A stretch of 64,000 nt of DNA from Rhodomicrobium vannielii ATCC 17100 (GTDB taxonomy: Bacteria > Pseudomonadota > Alphaproteobacteria > Rhizobiales > Rhodomicrobiaceae): assembly GCF_000166055.1 (NCBI RefSeq), contig NC_014664.1, forward strand, positions 955,927-1,019,926, given 5' to 3'. Shown in pieces: positions 20,798 to 30,644 of the stretch. Numbering within the stretch: the first letter of the stretch is position 1; each line of letters starts with the position of its first letter. The notes below the pieces were generated by a model. That model saw only the letters and a program-made list of their open reading frames with translations. It was not told the origin of the DNA and made no database searches. The translations under genes were made by a program, and so were the position numbers.

Positions 20798-21036
20798 CGA
20801 GTGGGCGGACCGTTCTGGCGGGAAATCAGGATTCCAAAGCGTACAGGAAACGCGCGGCGTTGCAAAGTCCGCCTCGACAGGAAACAGCGCTCGAAATCGC
20901 GCCGAAAATGCGCCATGAACCCATGCGTAGTGGGCTGGCGAATTTCCTTTGCTGCCACCGGACGCAAATGCCGGACCAGGACCGCTCGGAAACGAGCAAA
21001 AGCCGGAGCGTGACCCGCCCGCTGGAGTGATCGTGA

Positions 21037-22200
21037 ATGTTGATTAGCCGATATATCTTCCGTCAGACGGCGTCGGCGCTCATCATGATCCTCGTCTCGC
21101 TCACGCTTATCGTCTGGCTGACGTCGCTGCTGCGCGAGATCAAGCTCCTGACCGCGCAGGGACAAACATTCCTGCTGTTTCTCCAGATCACCGCGCTTGC
21201 TATCCCGAGTCTGATCGTCACGGTGGCGCCGGTCGCCTTCCTGATCGCAGCGCTTCACAGTCTCAACCGTCTTTCAGGCGACAGCGAACTTATCGTGCTG
21301 TCGGCGGCGGGCTCCTCGGTGTGGCGGCTGTTCTCTCCGTATCTCTTTCTCGCCGTCGTCGTGTCGATGTGCGTGCTAACCGCAAACCTGTTCGTGCTGC
21401 CGAACGCCGCGCGCCTCCTCGGCGATACCGTCTCGCAGGTGCGCGCGGACGTGCTTTCGCAGGTGATCCAGCCCGGCGAATTCTCCGACCTCGAACCGGG
21501 CCTCACCTTTCACATGCGCGCCAAGGGCGACAACGGGGAGCTTCTGGGCGTCGTGGTGCGCGACGAGCGCGATCCGAAGGCGGTGACGACCGTCATCGCC
21601 GAGCAGGGGCAGATCCTGCAGGATGGCGGGCGCGCATCCATGATGCTTCACGACGGCCAGATCATTCGTCAGCAGGCCGAGAAGACGGCCGCGCAGGTTG
21701 TGGTCTTCACGAGCTACGCCTTCGACATCGGCGATTTTTCCGCCAAAAAGGGGCCCCGCGAGCGCAAGCCTCGCGAGCGCGATATCGGCGAACTTCTGTT
21801 TCCCGACAAGGAAAGCCCCGCTTATACGAACACCAAGGGATCGTTCCGCTCGGAAATCCACGAGCGCTTTTCCGGGGCGCTCTATCCCATCGCCTTCGCT
21901 ATCATCGCCGTGCTGTATCTCGGCCGCCCGAAAACCACGCGCGAGGGCCGCACCGGCAATCTTTTCACGGCCTTCACGTTGGGCGCGGCGATCCGCATCG
22001 CGGGCATCGCGGGGGTGAACATCGTCGGCAAGAAGGCATGGGCGCTCGGTCTTATCTACGGCATACCCGTCGCGGTAATCGTGGCGGGGCTTGTGATGTT
22101 GCGGCTGGACATCGGCGCACCGGTCATATCGCTGCCAAGCCTGCGCCTGCCCTCGTTTCTGAAACGCGGCGGTTCCGCCCCCGCGGCTCGGGCGTCCTGA
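21037..22200 (+). CDS. lptF: LPS export ABC transporter permease LptF
   Basis: One of two permeases of the LptB2FG complex that extracts LPS from the inner membrane. 387 residues, YjgP/YjgQ family: membrane helices at about 10-120, a periplasmic beta-jellyroll, and three C-terminal helices with ALYPIAFAIIAVLYLGRP. ATG preceded by GGAG. First gene of lptF-lptG-lptD-surA-pdxA-rsmA, an order conserved in alphaproteobacteria. Confidence 0.93.
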   Translation: MLISRYIFRQTASALIMILVSLTLIVWLTSLLREIKLLTAQGQTFLLFLQITALAIPSLIVTVAPVAFLIAALHSLNRLSGDSELIVLSAAGSSVWRLFSPYLFLAVVVSMCVLTANLFVLPNAARLLGDTVSQVRADVLSQVIQPGEFSDLEPGLTFHMRAKGDNGELLGVVVRDERDPKAVTTVIAEQGQILQDGGRASMMLHDGQIIRQQAEKTAAQVVVFTSYAFDIGDFSAKKGPRERKPRERDIGELLFPDKESPAYTNTKGSFRSEIHERFSGALYPIAFAIIAVLYLGRPKTTREGRTGNLFTAFTLGAAIRIAGIAGVNIVGKKAWALGLIYGIPVAVIVAGLVMLRLDIGAPVISLPSLRLPSFLKRGGSAPAARAS

Positions 22201-22212
22201 GGATTTTGCGTC

Positions 22213-23304
22213 ATGATGATTTTCACCACCGTCGGCCGCTACATGGCGAAAAGGTTCGCCATCACCATCCTCGGCGTCTTCTTCGTGACGTTGCTGCTGA
22301 TCTTTTTCGTGGACTTCGTCGAGGTGCTTCGGAGCGGCGCCAGAAAAGACGTAAGCGCGGGCACGCTCGCGCTCATCACGCTTCTGCGCATCCCCATTTT
22401 CGCGGAGCTCACCCTGCCCTTCGCGATCCTGATCGGCACCATAGCCGCATTCCTCAGTCTCAGCCGCACGTCGGAGCTGACGATCATGCGCGCCGCCGGG
22501 CTTTCCGTGTGGCAGTTCGTTCAGCCGGCGCTTATCGTCGCGATCTTTTTCGGCGTCTTCGCGGTCACGGTTTACAACCCCGTTGCATCCGCCATGAAGG
22601 CCAAGTCGGAGAAGATCCAGGCCGAGATTTTCCAGTCCGAAAAATCGTTCGCGACCTCGCGCGGGACCGGCTCCTGGCTGCGTCAGGAAAGCGTGGACGG
22701 GCCGACGATCCTGCATGCGAAAACGTCCGCCGACAGAGGTTTGACGCTGGCTGGCGTGACGCTGTTGCAATTTGATCCCGCCAACAGATTTTATGAACAA
22801 ATACAAGCGAACAAGGCTGAACTGCGGCAAGGTTACTGGCGGCTCGAAGGTGTGATCGTGCAAAGCTCAGGCGATGCCGTGCGGCGCTATGATGAATATT
22901 TTGTCAGTACATATCTGGGGCCTGCTCAGATCATGAACAGTTTAGGTTCGCTGGAAACCTTGTCATTCTGGGATTTGCCGGGTTTTATTGCCTTTGCAGG
23001 GAAAGCCGGTCTTCCAACACGTCAGTATGAACTTCAGCACCAGTTATTTCTCGCGCGACCTATTCTTATGGCGGCGATGGTGTTGATTGCTGCAACCTGT
23101 TCGCTGAAAGCCTTTCGTTTTGGCAAAATCCAAACTATGGTTCTGACGGGATTAACCGGGGGGTTCGGTTTTTTCATATTCTCTGAACTTTCGCGAAAGG
23201 TGGGCGCGTCGGGTTTGGTTCCTGTTACGGTGGCGGCTTGGGGACCGGCTCTCGTTGCCCTTCTCCTTTCAGCGACCGTACTCCTGTATCAGGAGGACGG
23301 GTAA
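22213..23304 (+). CDS. lptG: LPS export ABC transporter permease LptG
   Basis: Partner of LptF in LPS extraction. 363 residues with the same fold: N-terminal helices including RYMAKRFAITILGVFFVTLLL, a periplasmic domain (about 120-255) and C-terminal helices. It starts 12 bases after lptF. Base composition is odd: by hand count the gene is about 63% GC up to 22740 and about 48% GC from 22741 to about 23160, with a matching switch to AT-ending codons, while the frame stays intact and the protein is still typical. See findings. Confidence 0.93.
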   Translation: MMIFTTVGRYMAKRFAITILGVFFVTLLLIFFVDFVEVLRSGARKDVSAGTLALITLLRIPIFAELTLPFAILIGTIAAFLSLSRTSELTIMRAAGLSVWQFVQPALIVAIFFGVFAVTVYNPVASAMKAKSEKIQAEIFQSEKSFATSRGTGSWLRQESVDGPTILHAKTSADRGLTLAGVTLLQFDPANRFYEQIQANKAELRQGYWRLEGVIVQSSGDAVRRYDEYFVSTYLGPAQIMNSLGSLETLSFWDLPGFIAFAGKAGLPTRQYELQHQLFLARPILMAAMVLIAATCSLKAFRFGKIQTMVLTGLTGGFGFFIFSELSRKVGASGLVPVTVAAWGPALVALLLSATVLLYQEDG

Positions 23305-23371
23305 GCAGGGCAGAGATTGAAATGGCCGGGGGGCTTGAGAGTGGTGGTCTTCAGTAAGAGAGCGGCGAGCG

Positions 23372-25672
23372 ATGCCTAGCAAACTGCTGGCAGCAATGTT
23401 GGCATGCCTGATGTGCCTGGGCAGCTCTGCGTATGCGCAGACGCCAAGCAATCAGACGCGCGGTGGCGAGACCACCGTGGCCAAGAAGGTATCGCCCGAC
23501 AAGGCGTCGCCGCTTCTCTTGCAGGCCGACGACCTCGTTTACGATCACCGCAACAACCGCGTGGTCGCGCGCGGCAACGTCGAAATCTATTACGACGAAA
23601 ATATCCTGCTCGCCGACGAGGTCATCTACGACAAGTCGGCGAATACGCTGACGGCCATCGGCAATGTCCGGCTCAAGGAAGCCGACGGTTCGGTCGTTAA
23701 CGCCGAGCGCCTTACGCTCAGCTCGAATTTCCGCGATGGCTTCATCCGCTCGATGAAGGCTCTGACGCAGGACGATAGCCGCATCGCGGCCTCGAACGCG
23801 TACCGCAAGGACGGCAAGACCGTTTACGAGAACGGCGTCGTGACGTCCTGCAAGCCTTGCGAGGCCAACCCTGACCGCGCGCCTATCTGGCGCATCAAGG
23901 CGACGCGCGTCATCCAGGACAAGCAGGACCAGAACATCTATTTCGAAGATACGCGCTTCGAGCTTTTTGGCGTGCCGATTGCGTGGCTTCCCTATTTCTA
24001 CGTTCCCGATCCGAGCGTAAAGCAGCGCTCCGGCGTGCTCGCGCCGCAATACCGGCATGATACGTCGACAGGCTACGCCCTGACCGTACCCTATTATTAC
24101 GCCATTTCGCCGAATTACGATCTGACGCTGTCGCCCACCTTTACCACCAAGGCGGGCTACCTGATGCAGGCCGATTGGCGGCAGCGCTTGTGGAACGGCG
24201 CGTACGAAGTGAAGCTTGCCGGCGTCTATAACGACAATGCGAACGACTTTGTCGGCCAGCGCTACTGGCGCGGCAGCGTTGAGACAAAGGGCGAGTTCGA
24301 GCTGAACAAGTTCTGGAAATTCGGCTGGAACGCGATCCTCGAAAGCGACGACACATTCCGCCGTTTCTACCACATCGACAGCATCTATTCGACGGAGCGC
24401 GTTTCGAGCGTCTATCTCACCGGGATGGGCGAGAGGAACTACTTCAACATGTCCGTGAGCCGATATGGTAATCTCGGCGGACAGCCTTATGATTACTCTA
24501 CAGGCGATTATTTGAGCAACACTGGAGCGTCGTGGGCGTATCCAAGCATCGACTATAATTATGTGCACGACAAACCGGTGTTCGGCGGTGAACTGAAGTT
24601 CGATGCGAACGTGGTCGCGCTGTCGTCCGATGAACGGCGCACATATACAAACAATGTGGTCAACCCGTATTTCGACCGCACCGACCGCATTGTGACATCA
24701 GCGGAATGGCGTCGGACGTTGACGGACGACCTCGGCCAGCGCTTCACGCCCTTCGTCTTCGGGCGCGGCGACATTTATAGTGTGTCGAGCTTCAAGGACG
24801 TGAGCGGCGACGCTGGCGACAGCGATACCTTCACGCGTCAGATGGTCGGCGGCGGCCTCGACTATCGGTATCCCTTCGTGGCGCATACCGACACGGCCTC
24901 GCACGTCATCGAGCCCGTTGGACAGATCATCACGCGCACGAACGTGTCGAACAACGACAGGATGCCGAACGTCGATTCCCAAAGCCTTGTCTTCGACGAC
25001 ACGCTGCTTTTCGACATCAACAAGTTCTCCGGCTACGACCGAATCGAAACCGGGACGCGCGCAAATGTCGGCGTGCAGTACACGATGCAGACCTATAACG
25101 GCGTGAGCGTGCGTGCCGTCGGCGGCGAAAGCTTCCAGGTCGCCGGGAAAAACTCCTACGATCCGGCGACCGGCCTTTATAATACGCGTTCGGATTATGT
25201 GGTCGGCGGCTATGTCGACTACCTCAACATGTTCCGCTTTGTGACGCAGTTCCGTCTGGACGAGAGCGACTTCACCGTCGCCCGCCAGGATTACAGCGCG
25301 CAGGTGAAGCTCGGTATCTTCGAAGGCGCGCTGAGCTATGTCGCGGTGGCGGCGCAGCCTCTTCTCGGCTTTGACACGGCCCGCGAGGAAGTCGCCGGCT
25401 TCGGGGCTGTCAAGCTCACCGACGAATGGACCGTGTTCGGCGATGCGCGCTACAATCTGGAACTCTCGCAGTTCGTTCGCAATAGCGTTGGCGTCCAATA
25501 TGCGGACGAGTGCTTCATATACTCGGTCACCTATCAGCGCACTTTCGTCGAATATTCCGATCTGAAGCCCGACACGTCGGTAATGGTCCGCATCGGCATC
25601 AAGGGTTTCGGTCAGCAAACCACGCCGAGTTCGATCGGCGATCTGTCGCCAGAAGCGGCGTCATTCCGCTAG
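23372..25672 (+). CDS. lptD: LPS-assembly protein LptD
   Basis: Outer-membrane translocon that inserts LPS in the outer leaflet. 766 residues: signal peptide (ends SSAYAQ), periplasmic OstA/LptA-like domain (about 45-150, LQADDLVYDHRNNRVVARGNVEIYY), and a large beta-barrel with alternating aromatic strands to the C-terminus. One cysteine pair (TSCKPCEAN) lies near the domain junction and a single Cys (DECFIY) in the last strands, so disulphide connectivity may differ from E. coli. Depends on SurA for folding, which is encoded next. Confidence 0.94.
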   Translation: MPSKLLAAMLACLMCLGSSAYAQTPSNQTRGGETTVAKKVSPDKASPLLLQADDLVYDHRNNRVVARGNVEIYYDENILLADEVIYDKSANTLTAIGNVRLKEADGSVVNAERLTLSSNFRDGFIRSMKALTQDDSRIAASNAYRKDGKTVYENGVVTSCKPCEANPDRAPIWRIKATRVIQDKQDQNIYFEDTRFELFGVPIAWLPYFYVPDPSVKQRSGVLAPQYRHDTSTGYALTVPYYYAISPNYDLTLSPTFTTKAGYLMQADWRQRLWNGAYEVKLAGVYNDNANDFVGQRYWRGSVETKGEFELNKFWKFGWNAILESDDTFRRFYHIDSIYSTERVSSVYLTGMGERNYFNMSVSRYGNLGGQPYDYSTGDYLSNTGASWAYPSIDYNYVHDKPVFGGELKFDANVVALSSDERRTYTNNVVNPYFDRTDRIVTSAEWRRTLTDDLGQRFTPFVFGRGDIYSVSSFKDVSGDAGDSDTFTRQMVGGGLDYRYPFVAHTDTASHVIEPVGQIITRTNVSNNDRMPNVDSQSLVFDDTLLFDINKFSGYDRIETGTRANVGVQYTMQTYNGVSVRAVGGESFQVAGKNSYDPATGLYNTRSDYVVGGYVDYLNMFRFVTQFRLDESDFTVARQDYSAQVKLGIFEGALSYVAVAAQPLLGFDTAREEVAGFGAVKLTDEWTVFGDARYNLELSQFVRNSVGVQYADECFIYSVTYQRTFVEYSDLKPDTSVMVRIGIKGFGQQTTPSSIGDLSPEAASFR

Positions 25673-26009
25673 AGCAGGATGCGCAAGGGCCGACCTTGGC
25701 TCTGCGACGAGCCTTGCTCTCGGCCACTCCGTTCTGGGGCCCGTGGCCGGTGTGAGCCGACGTCAGCGCCAGAGCCTTGATACAGAAGGTCGCGGTTGGT
25801 CCCTTGGGTTGATCGCGACGGGAAATGTTGGGTCGGACCTCTCAGCAGCCGAGCCGCCCTGCCTCAAGTGGGTGATTCCGAAGTGTTTGCCCCGTGTCTT
25901 GGATAGCAATTCAGACAAAATCGGCGGTGTATCCCGCCATCGCAACCGAAACGGGGATTATGGCAAAGGCAGGCACACTCTTGCCGCAAATGAAATCCAA
26001 GTTTCCTGC
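25673..26009. other. Intergenic region lptD-surA
   Basis: About 340 bases. The frame of surA is open through it, but the encoded sequence is not similar to SurA. GAGCAGG/CCTTGCTC near 25675-25730 could form a hairpin just after lptD. Nothing else is seen. Confidence 0.4.
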
Positions 26010-27107
26010 ATGAGAATCGCAAAGCTTCATCGCGCCGCTCTCGCGGTTGCTGCAGTGCTGTCGGTGCTGGCCCTGGTCGCAACGGACGCCAAAGCGCAGA
26101 ACATCGTTGTCCTCGTGAACGACGAGCCGATTACGTCAGGCGACATCGCGCAACGCACGCGATGGATGGCGCGGACGAGTGGCTTCGGGGATCGCATGAA
26201 AGCGCTTCTCACGGGCGATTCGATCAAGGAGCGCTTCCGGCAGCTCATGATAAAAGCGAACCCGCGCTCGCAGGCCGAGGCGGAACAGACCGCCGAGCGC
26301 ATCAAGAAACAACTCGTCGAGGAAGCCAAAGGCCGCGTGCTGTCCGAAGGCGGCGGCACATCGCGCAAGCAGGTCATTGAAACGCTGATCGAAGACAAGC
26401 TGAAGCTTCAGGCCGCGAAAAGGCTTGAGATTACGGTCTCCGACAAGGAGGTCGAGGAGGTTCTCGCCCAGCGTGCAGGTGGCGGCGATGGCAAAAAGCC
26501 TCAACTCAATGAATTCTACCAGCAGTTCGAGGCTGACGGCATCAGCCGCAAGACCGTGCAGAACATCATTCGCGCGCAACTCGCCTGGCGCGACGTGATC
26601 CGCCGTCAGTACGGCCCGCGCATAGCGGCGATGCTCGCGGCGCTGCCCACCGACGACCAGAAGCCCGCCGACGGCGATATCCAGTTCGACGTGCGCGTTC
26701 TGAGGCTCGCTGTCGCGGGTTCGGACGAGCGTGCGGTAAGCCAGCGCATGATGGAGGCGGAGAATCTTCGCAGCAAGTTCACCTCCTGCGCCGACCTGCC
26801 CAAGCGCGCGAAGCTCGTGGCCGACGCATCCGTCAAAGCGGTCGACAAGGCGAAACTCGCTTCGTTCAACAAGGACGCGCAACCTCTGATCCTCAAGGCC
26901 AGCGAAGGCCAGATGACCCCGCCGATCCTCGTCTCCGGTGCGGTCGAAGCCTACGCCATATGCAAGAAAGGCGTCGTGCTCAAGCGAAACCCCGCAGCCG
27001 AGCAGAAGCCGGACGCGCGCGCGCAGGAATACGACCGTTTCTCTCGGCGCTACCTTCAGGAGTTGAAGAAATCTGCATCGATAGATTATCGCACGAAGGT
27101 GGACTGA
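26010..27107 (+). CDS. surA: SurA-type periplasmic chaperone
   Basis: Periplasmic chaperone for outer-membrane proteins. About 365 residues from the ATG at 26010: signal peptide ending TDAKAQ, SurA N-terminal chaperone domain (about 30-195; LVNDEPITSGDIAQRT, RKQVIETLIEDKLKLQAAK) and a C-terminal parvulin-like region that is strongly degenerate, as in many alphaproteobacterial SurA proteins, so isomerase activity is doubtful. No Shine-Dalgarno is obvious at the chosen ATG; the start rests on the signal peptide. Confidence 0.85.
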   Translation: MRIAKLHRAALAVAAVLSVLALVATDAKAQNIVVLVNDEPITSGDIAQRTRWMARTSGFGDRMKALLTGDSIKERFRQLMIKANPRSQAEAEQTAERIKKQLVEEAKGRVLSEGGGTSRKQVIETLIEDKLKLQAAKRLEITVSDKEVEEVLAQRAGGGDGKKPQLNEFYQQFEADGISRKTVQNIIRAQLAWRDVIRRQYGPRIAAMLAALPTDDQKPADGDIQFDVRVLRLAVAGSDERAVSQRMMEAENLRSKFTSCADLPKRAKLVADASVKAVDKAKLASFNKDAQPLILKASEGQMTPPILVSGAVEAYAICKKGVVLKRNPAAEQKPDARAQEYDRFSRRYLQELKKSASIDYRTKVD

Positions 27108-27590
27108 GCTATTCTGGACGTGAAGATTCGACTCTTTGCAGTGTCGGAACCCATCTTTACCAGCGTAGCGCGAAAATCCTTTGTGCCTCAACTATCCAGG
27201 GCAGGCGGGCAGTTTCTGGTTGGCCGCGCCTGCGCGGCGTCGGTGCTGGCGAACTCCCCCGCGCCCGCTGCTCGCACTTGTCTTTCGCCTCCGCCAGATC
27301 AGCCCGTTGAATCGGACTCGATTTGACGCAGAGAAGCTGACCGATATCAGAAGCTTACAGCATCGAGCCACGTCTGATTTGCGGCACGATGCTGGAAAGA
27401 GCCATTTGCGAAAATCCGCAGGCGATCAACCGGAGCCGCCCGTTCTTTCCCTCGCACTTTCCTCGACGTCCCGCGTGATTTCCTGACATCATCTGCTGTC
27501 CATCATTTCAAGCCGGGGCCGAAGACGTTATAATCGCAGCCTTCGAACGCGCGGCCCCTCGCGCCGCTTGTTTAGCTCTGGAGCCAGTCC
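27108..27590. other. Intergenic region with a repeat copy
   Basis: About 480 bases between surA and pdxA with no gene I can support. It contains copy 1 of the interspersed repeat (27322-27396) and a GC-rich inverted repeat near 27223-27240 (GCCGCGC/GCGCGGC). Confidence 0.5.
27322..27396 (+). repeat. Interspersed repeat, copy 1
   Basis: About 75 bases that align without gaps to a minus-strand copy at 32611-32684 (54 of 74 positions identical by hand count) and, over its 3' two-thirds, to 29498-29558. It ends in a hairpin with arms CAGCATCG (27358-27365) and CGATGCTG (27387-27394). Confidence 0.75.
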
Positions 27591-28643
27591 TTGGCGGTTT
27601 CCCTCGCGCATCCCGAATTGCCGCTCGCCGTCACCATGGGCGATCCCGCCGGGATCGGTCCCGATGTCACGCTCGCGGCATGGGCGCGGCGGCGAGACTG
27701 CGCGCTCGCTCCGTTCTTCGTCATCGCCGACCCTGCCCTTTTCGAGGCCCGCGCCGCGCTGCTTGGTATCGCCGTGCGTGTCATGCGCATCGCACGCCCC
27801 GAAGACGCCGCCCCCGTGTTTGATGATGCGCTGCCCGTTTTGCCTCTGCGCGCGCCGCTTGCATCCGTCGCGCCCGGAAAGCCGTCCGTGGCTCACGCCG
27901 TCGCTGTCATCGAATCGATCGAAGAGGCCGTCGCGCTCGCGCTATCGGGCCGCGCCGCCGCTGTTGTCACCGCGCCGATCGCGAAATTCGTGCTCATGGA
28001 AACCGGCTTCGCCCACGCAGGCCATACCGAATTTCTTGCCGAACTCGCCGTGCGCCACGGGCATCGACCGCGACCGCCCGTCATGTTGATGGCGTCGCCA
28101 CGCCTCAAGACGGTGCCGGTCACGGTGCACATCCCGCTGAAGCATGTTTTCGCCGCGCTGACGCCGGACATCATTATCGACACTGCACGAACGACGGCCG
28201 AAGGTCTGACGCGCTTTTTTGGCATCGCGCGCCCGCGCCTCGCCATCTGCGGCCTGAACCCGCACGCAGGCGAAAACGGCGCGCTCGGCCATGAGGAGAC
28301 GGACATCATCGCGCCTGCCATCGAGAGCCTCAAGGCGGAAGGCATCGACGCCACAGGCCCGCACCCCGCCGACACGCTGTTCCACGACGCGGCGCGCGAA
28401 ACCTATGATGCGGTGCTTGCCATGTATCACGATCAAGCGCTGATCCCGTTCAAGACGCTCGCCTTCGACGACGGCGTGAACGTGACACTCGGCCTGCCCT
28501 TCATCCGCACATCGCCGGACCATGGCACCGCGTTCGCGCTCGCTGGCACCGGGCAGGCCAACCCGCAAAGCTTCATCGAAGCGCTTCGTCTTGCCAGGCG
28601 CATGGCCGCGAGCGCGGCAGCCGGCACGGGGCCTCGCACGTGA
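27591..28643 (+). CDS. pdxA: 4-hydroxythreonine-4-phosphate dehydrogenase
   Basis: NAD-dependent oxidation of 4-phosphohydroxy-threonine in the DXP-dependent route to pyridoxal phosphate. 350 residues. Family motifs: MGDPAGIGPDV, TAPIAK, the metal histidines in GHTEFLAE, HIPLKHV and YHDQALIPFK, and GLPFIRTSPDHGTA. The start is TTG at 27591 with GGAG at 27580-27583. It overlaps rsmA by four bases. Confidence 0.93.
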   Translation: MAVSLAHPELPLAVTMGDPAGIGPDVTLAAWARRRDCALAPFFVIADPALFEARAALLGIAVRVMRIARPEDAAPVFDDALPVLPLRAPLASVAPGKPSVAHAVAVIESIEEAVALALSGRAAAVVTAPIAKFVLMETGFAHAGHTEFLAELAVRHGHRPRPPVMLMASPRLKTVPVTVHIPLKHVFAALTPDIIIDTARTTAEGLTRFFGIARPRLAICGLNPHAGENGALGHEETDIIAPAIESLKAEGIDATGPHPADTLFHDAARETYDAVLAMYHDQALIPFKTLAFDDGVNVTLGLPFIRTSPDHGTAFALAGTGQANPQSFIEALRLARRMAASAAAGTGPRT

Positions 28644-29503
28644 GCGCCGCCGCCATCGAATCGCTGCCGCCACTGCGCGAAATTATCAAGGACGCCTCGC
28701 TGTCCGCGCGAAAGTCGCTTGGCCAGAATTTCATCCTCGACCTCAATGTTACGCGCCGGATCGCGCGCGCCGCTGGACCGCTCAACGGCGCAACCGTGCT
28801 CGAAATCGGCCCCGGACCCGGCGGCCTGACGCGGGCGCTTCTCATCGAAGGAGCAAGCGGCGCCATCGCGATCGAGCGCGACGAACGCTTTCGCCCCGCC
28901 CTCGACCAGATCGCGGAGGCAAGCGGCGACCGTTTCCGTGTGACCTTCGCCGACGCGATGGGCATCGACTACCCCGCCTTCGCCGCCGAGACAGGCGCGA
29001 ATCGCCTCGTCGCCAACCTCCCCTACAACATCGCGACGCCGCTCATCGTCGGCTGGCTGACCGAGGCGCGCTGGCCGCCATGGTTCGACCGGATCGTTGT
29101 GATGGTGCAAAAGGAAGTCGCCGAGCGGCTGGTGGCGGATGTCGGGAGCGATCATTATGGGCGGCTCGCGGTGATCGCGCAATTTCGGGCGCGCGCGCGT
29201 ATCCTGTTCACCTTGCCGCCCTCGGTGTTCACGCCGCCGCCGAAGGTCGCCTCCGCGCTGGTGGAGATCGTGCCGCGCCCGCAAGCGCCCGACGCGGTCC
29301 CGACCTCCTGGCTTGAAAGGGTGACGGCCGCAGCTTTCGGGCAGCGCCGGAAGATGCTTCGGTCGAGCCTCGCCTCGCTCGGAGCCGACACGGCGCGCCT
29401 GCTCGCGGATGCCGGTATCGATCCGGCCGAACGCGCGGAGCGGCTCACGGTGGAAGATTTCATCCGCCTCGCGCAAGCGCTTCAACGCCAGCGCGGCGAG
29501 TGA
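28640..29503 (+). CDS. rsmA: 16S rRNA dimethyladenosine methyltransferase
   Basis: Dimethylates two adjacent adenosines near the 3' end of 16S rRNA during 30S maturation (KsgA). 287 residues: SLGQNFILD, SAM motif EIGPGPGGLTRALL, and catalytic NLPYNIATPL. The GTG start at 28640 overlaps the pdxA stop (GTGA), indicating coupled translation. Repeat copy 2 begins over its stop codon. Confidence 0.94.
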   Translation: MSAAAIESLPPLREIIKDASLSARKSLGQNFILDLNVTRRIARAAGPLNGATVLEIGPGPGGLTRALLIEGASGAIAIERDERFRPALDQIAEASGDRFRVTFADAMGIDYPAFAAETGANRLVANLPYNIATPLIVGWLTEARWPPWFDRIVVMVQKEVAERLVADVGSDHYGRLAVIAQFRARARILFTLPPSVFTPPPKVASALVEIVPRPQAPDAVPTSWLERVTAAAFGQRRKMLRSSLASLGADTARLLADAGIDPAERAERLTVEDFIRLAQALQRQRGE

Positions 29504-29558
29504 TCGACACTTGAAACTTACAGCGTCGGGCTGCTTCTGATTTACGGAACGACGCTGG
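29498..29558 (+). repeat. Interspersed repeat, copy 2
   Basis: Starts over the rsmA stop codon. The hairpin arms are CAGCGTCG (29521-29528) and CGACGCTG (29550-29557), 37 bases end to end exactly as in copy 1. The fourth base of the left-arm core and its partner both differ from copy 1 (A-T becomes G-C), so pairing is kept. Confidence 0.72.
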
Positions 29559-29764
29559 AGTAGAACGATTTGGCATTTGAGTCCTGATCGCCGGAGATCG
29601 CACTCAACGCGAAATTAAAAAGCTCTGCTAGAGGCCGCTCCGATCTGATTGCATCAATCAGACGGTAAAACGGTCTCTGGCTCCAGAATGGAAAGTTACT
29701 GGCAGTCCTTGCGATTCGGACAAGTGTACTTCAAGGGATGCAAATCTCGGAAGGGACCACCAGA

Positions 29765-30139
29765 CTACCGCGCCAGGCCGCCGAAAATAGAGGCGACACC
29801 GCGAAAGAACGGCGCGTTGGCGTTGCGGGTCTGATGGGAGCTGGGCTGCGTTCGCGCTCTTCTGCGCTGCCCGTTGGCCTGCTGGGGTGCCGCGCTGACG
29901 GCCGGTCTGGCCGCTGCGGCAGCACTCGCGCCCCCCGCCTGGCCGGTGGCTGACGTCTGCGAAGCGGTTGCGCCGTCCTTCTTCTGCATCCACGGCGGAA
30001 GGTACGACTTGCCCTCACCGCTTTCGGTCTGCGGCGCGGCGTTGGTGGGAGCCTCATCAGTCGCGGCAAACGCGGCGGCGTTGACCGACATGGTCAGCAG
30101 CAAGAGAGACGCGCCCAGAAGTTTCGCCTTGTCGACCAT
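29765..30139 (-). CDS. Small secreted protein, unknown function
   Basis: 124 residues with a signal peptide (MVDKAKLLGASLLLLTMSVNAAAFA), a low-complexity Ala/Gln/Ser/Arg-rich middle and an end reading FFRGVASIFGGLAR. Start at 30139 has GAGG six bases upstream. The mature part contains YLPPWMQKKDG but no domain I recognise. Codon structure and the export signal support a real gene. Confidence 0.6.
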   Translation of the reverse strand: MVDKAKLLGASLLLLTMSVNAAAFAATDEAPTNAAPQTESGEGKSYLPPWMQKKDGATASQTSATGQAGGASAAAAARPAVSAAPQQANGQRRRARTQPSSHQTRNANAPFFRGVASIFGGLAR

Positions 30140-30517
30140 TGATGACCTCATTGAAAACGCCCAAGCCTCCGTTGCAATCGCGGAGCCGGATACAGATTGG
30201 CGACTGCGTTGGAGCGCACCCGTGCTTCCTTGCCCGCAGGAATAACACGCGACAATGCGATTGAGCTTAAGCTCGCAGCGCCAATCTCTGTGCGGAAAAT
30301 TGTATCGCGCTTACCACTCCGCCGAGCTTTGACGGGTGATGCGAACATTTTCGCTCGCACGCGCGTTTGCACGCGTCGATTGCATCGGCTTCGGCCGCGG
30401 AACCGACGGGCGGCGCGGTGTGGTCAGTCGCGCTCCGAGGGGGTCATCGCAGAGGGGGTGAGGGCACATAAGAGTGCTTCCGCGCGACGGCATCAGTTTG
30501 TGATGGTCTGGGAAAAT
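30140..30517. other. Intergenic region
   Basis: About 380 bases upstream of the small secreted protein and downstream of tRNA-Gly copy A. No gene, RNA or repeat is recognised. Confidence 0.4.
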
Positions 30518-30644
30518 TGGAGCGGGCGAGGCGATTCGAACGCCCGACCCTAACCTTGGCAAGGTTATGCTCTACCCCTGAGCTACGCCCGCTCTGGCGA
30601 GGTGGCAACGTCTGAAGGACGTCGCCGCCGGGTTCGTGTCTTAT
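30516..30644 (-). repeat. tRNA-Gly duplication unit A
   Basis: The tRNA-Gly gene plus about 50 bases of its 5' leader (GCGAGGTGGCAACGTC...GTCGCCGCCGGGT) recurs almost unchanged at 31096-31225. The tRNA parts are identical; the leader differs by an indel and a few substitutions. Similarity fades beyond the promoter. Confidence 0.85.
30518..30592 (-). tRNA. tRNA-Gly (anticodon GCC), copy A
   Basis: Minus-strand cloverleaf with acceptor GCGGGCG/CGCCCGC, D-arm AGCTCAGGGGTAGAGC, anticodon loop CTTGCCAAG with GCC, and T-arm GGGCGTTCGAATCGCC. CCA is encoded at 30518-30520; the discriminator is T. Confidence 0.96.

Noticed and set aside
18770-21013. 747-codon frame on the plus strand
   Set aside because: It is antisense to pepA and is Arg/His-rich, the usual product of the reverse frame of GC-rich genes.
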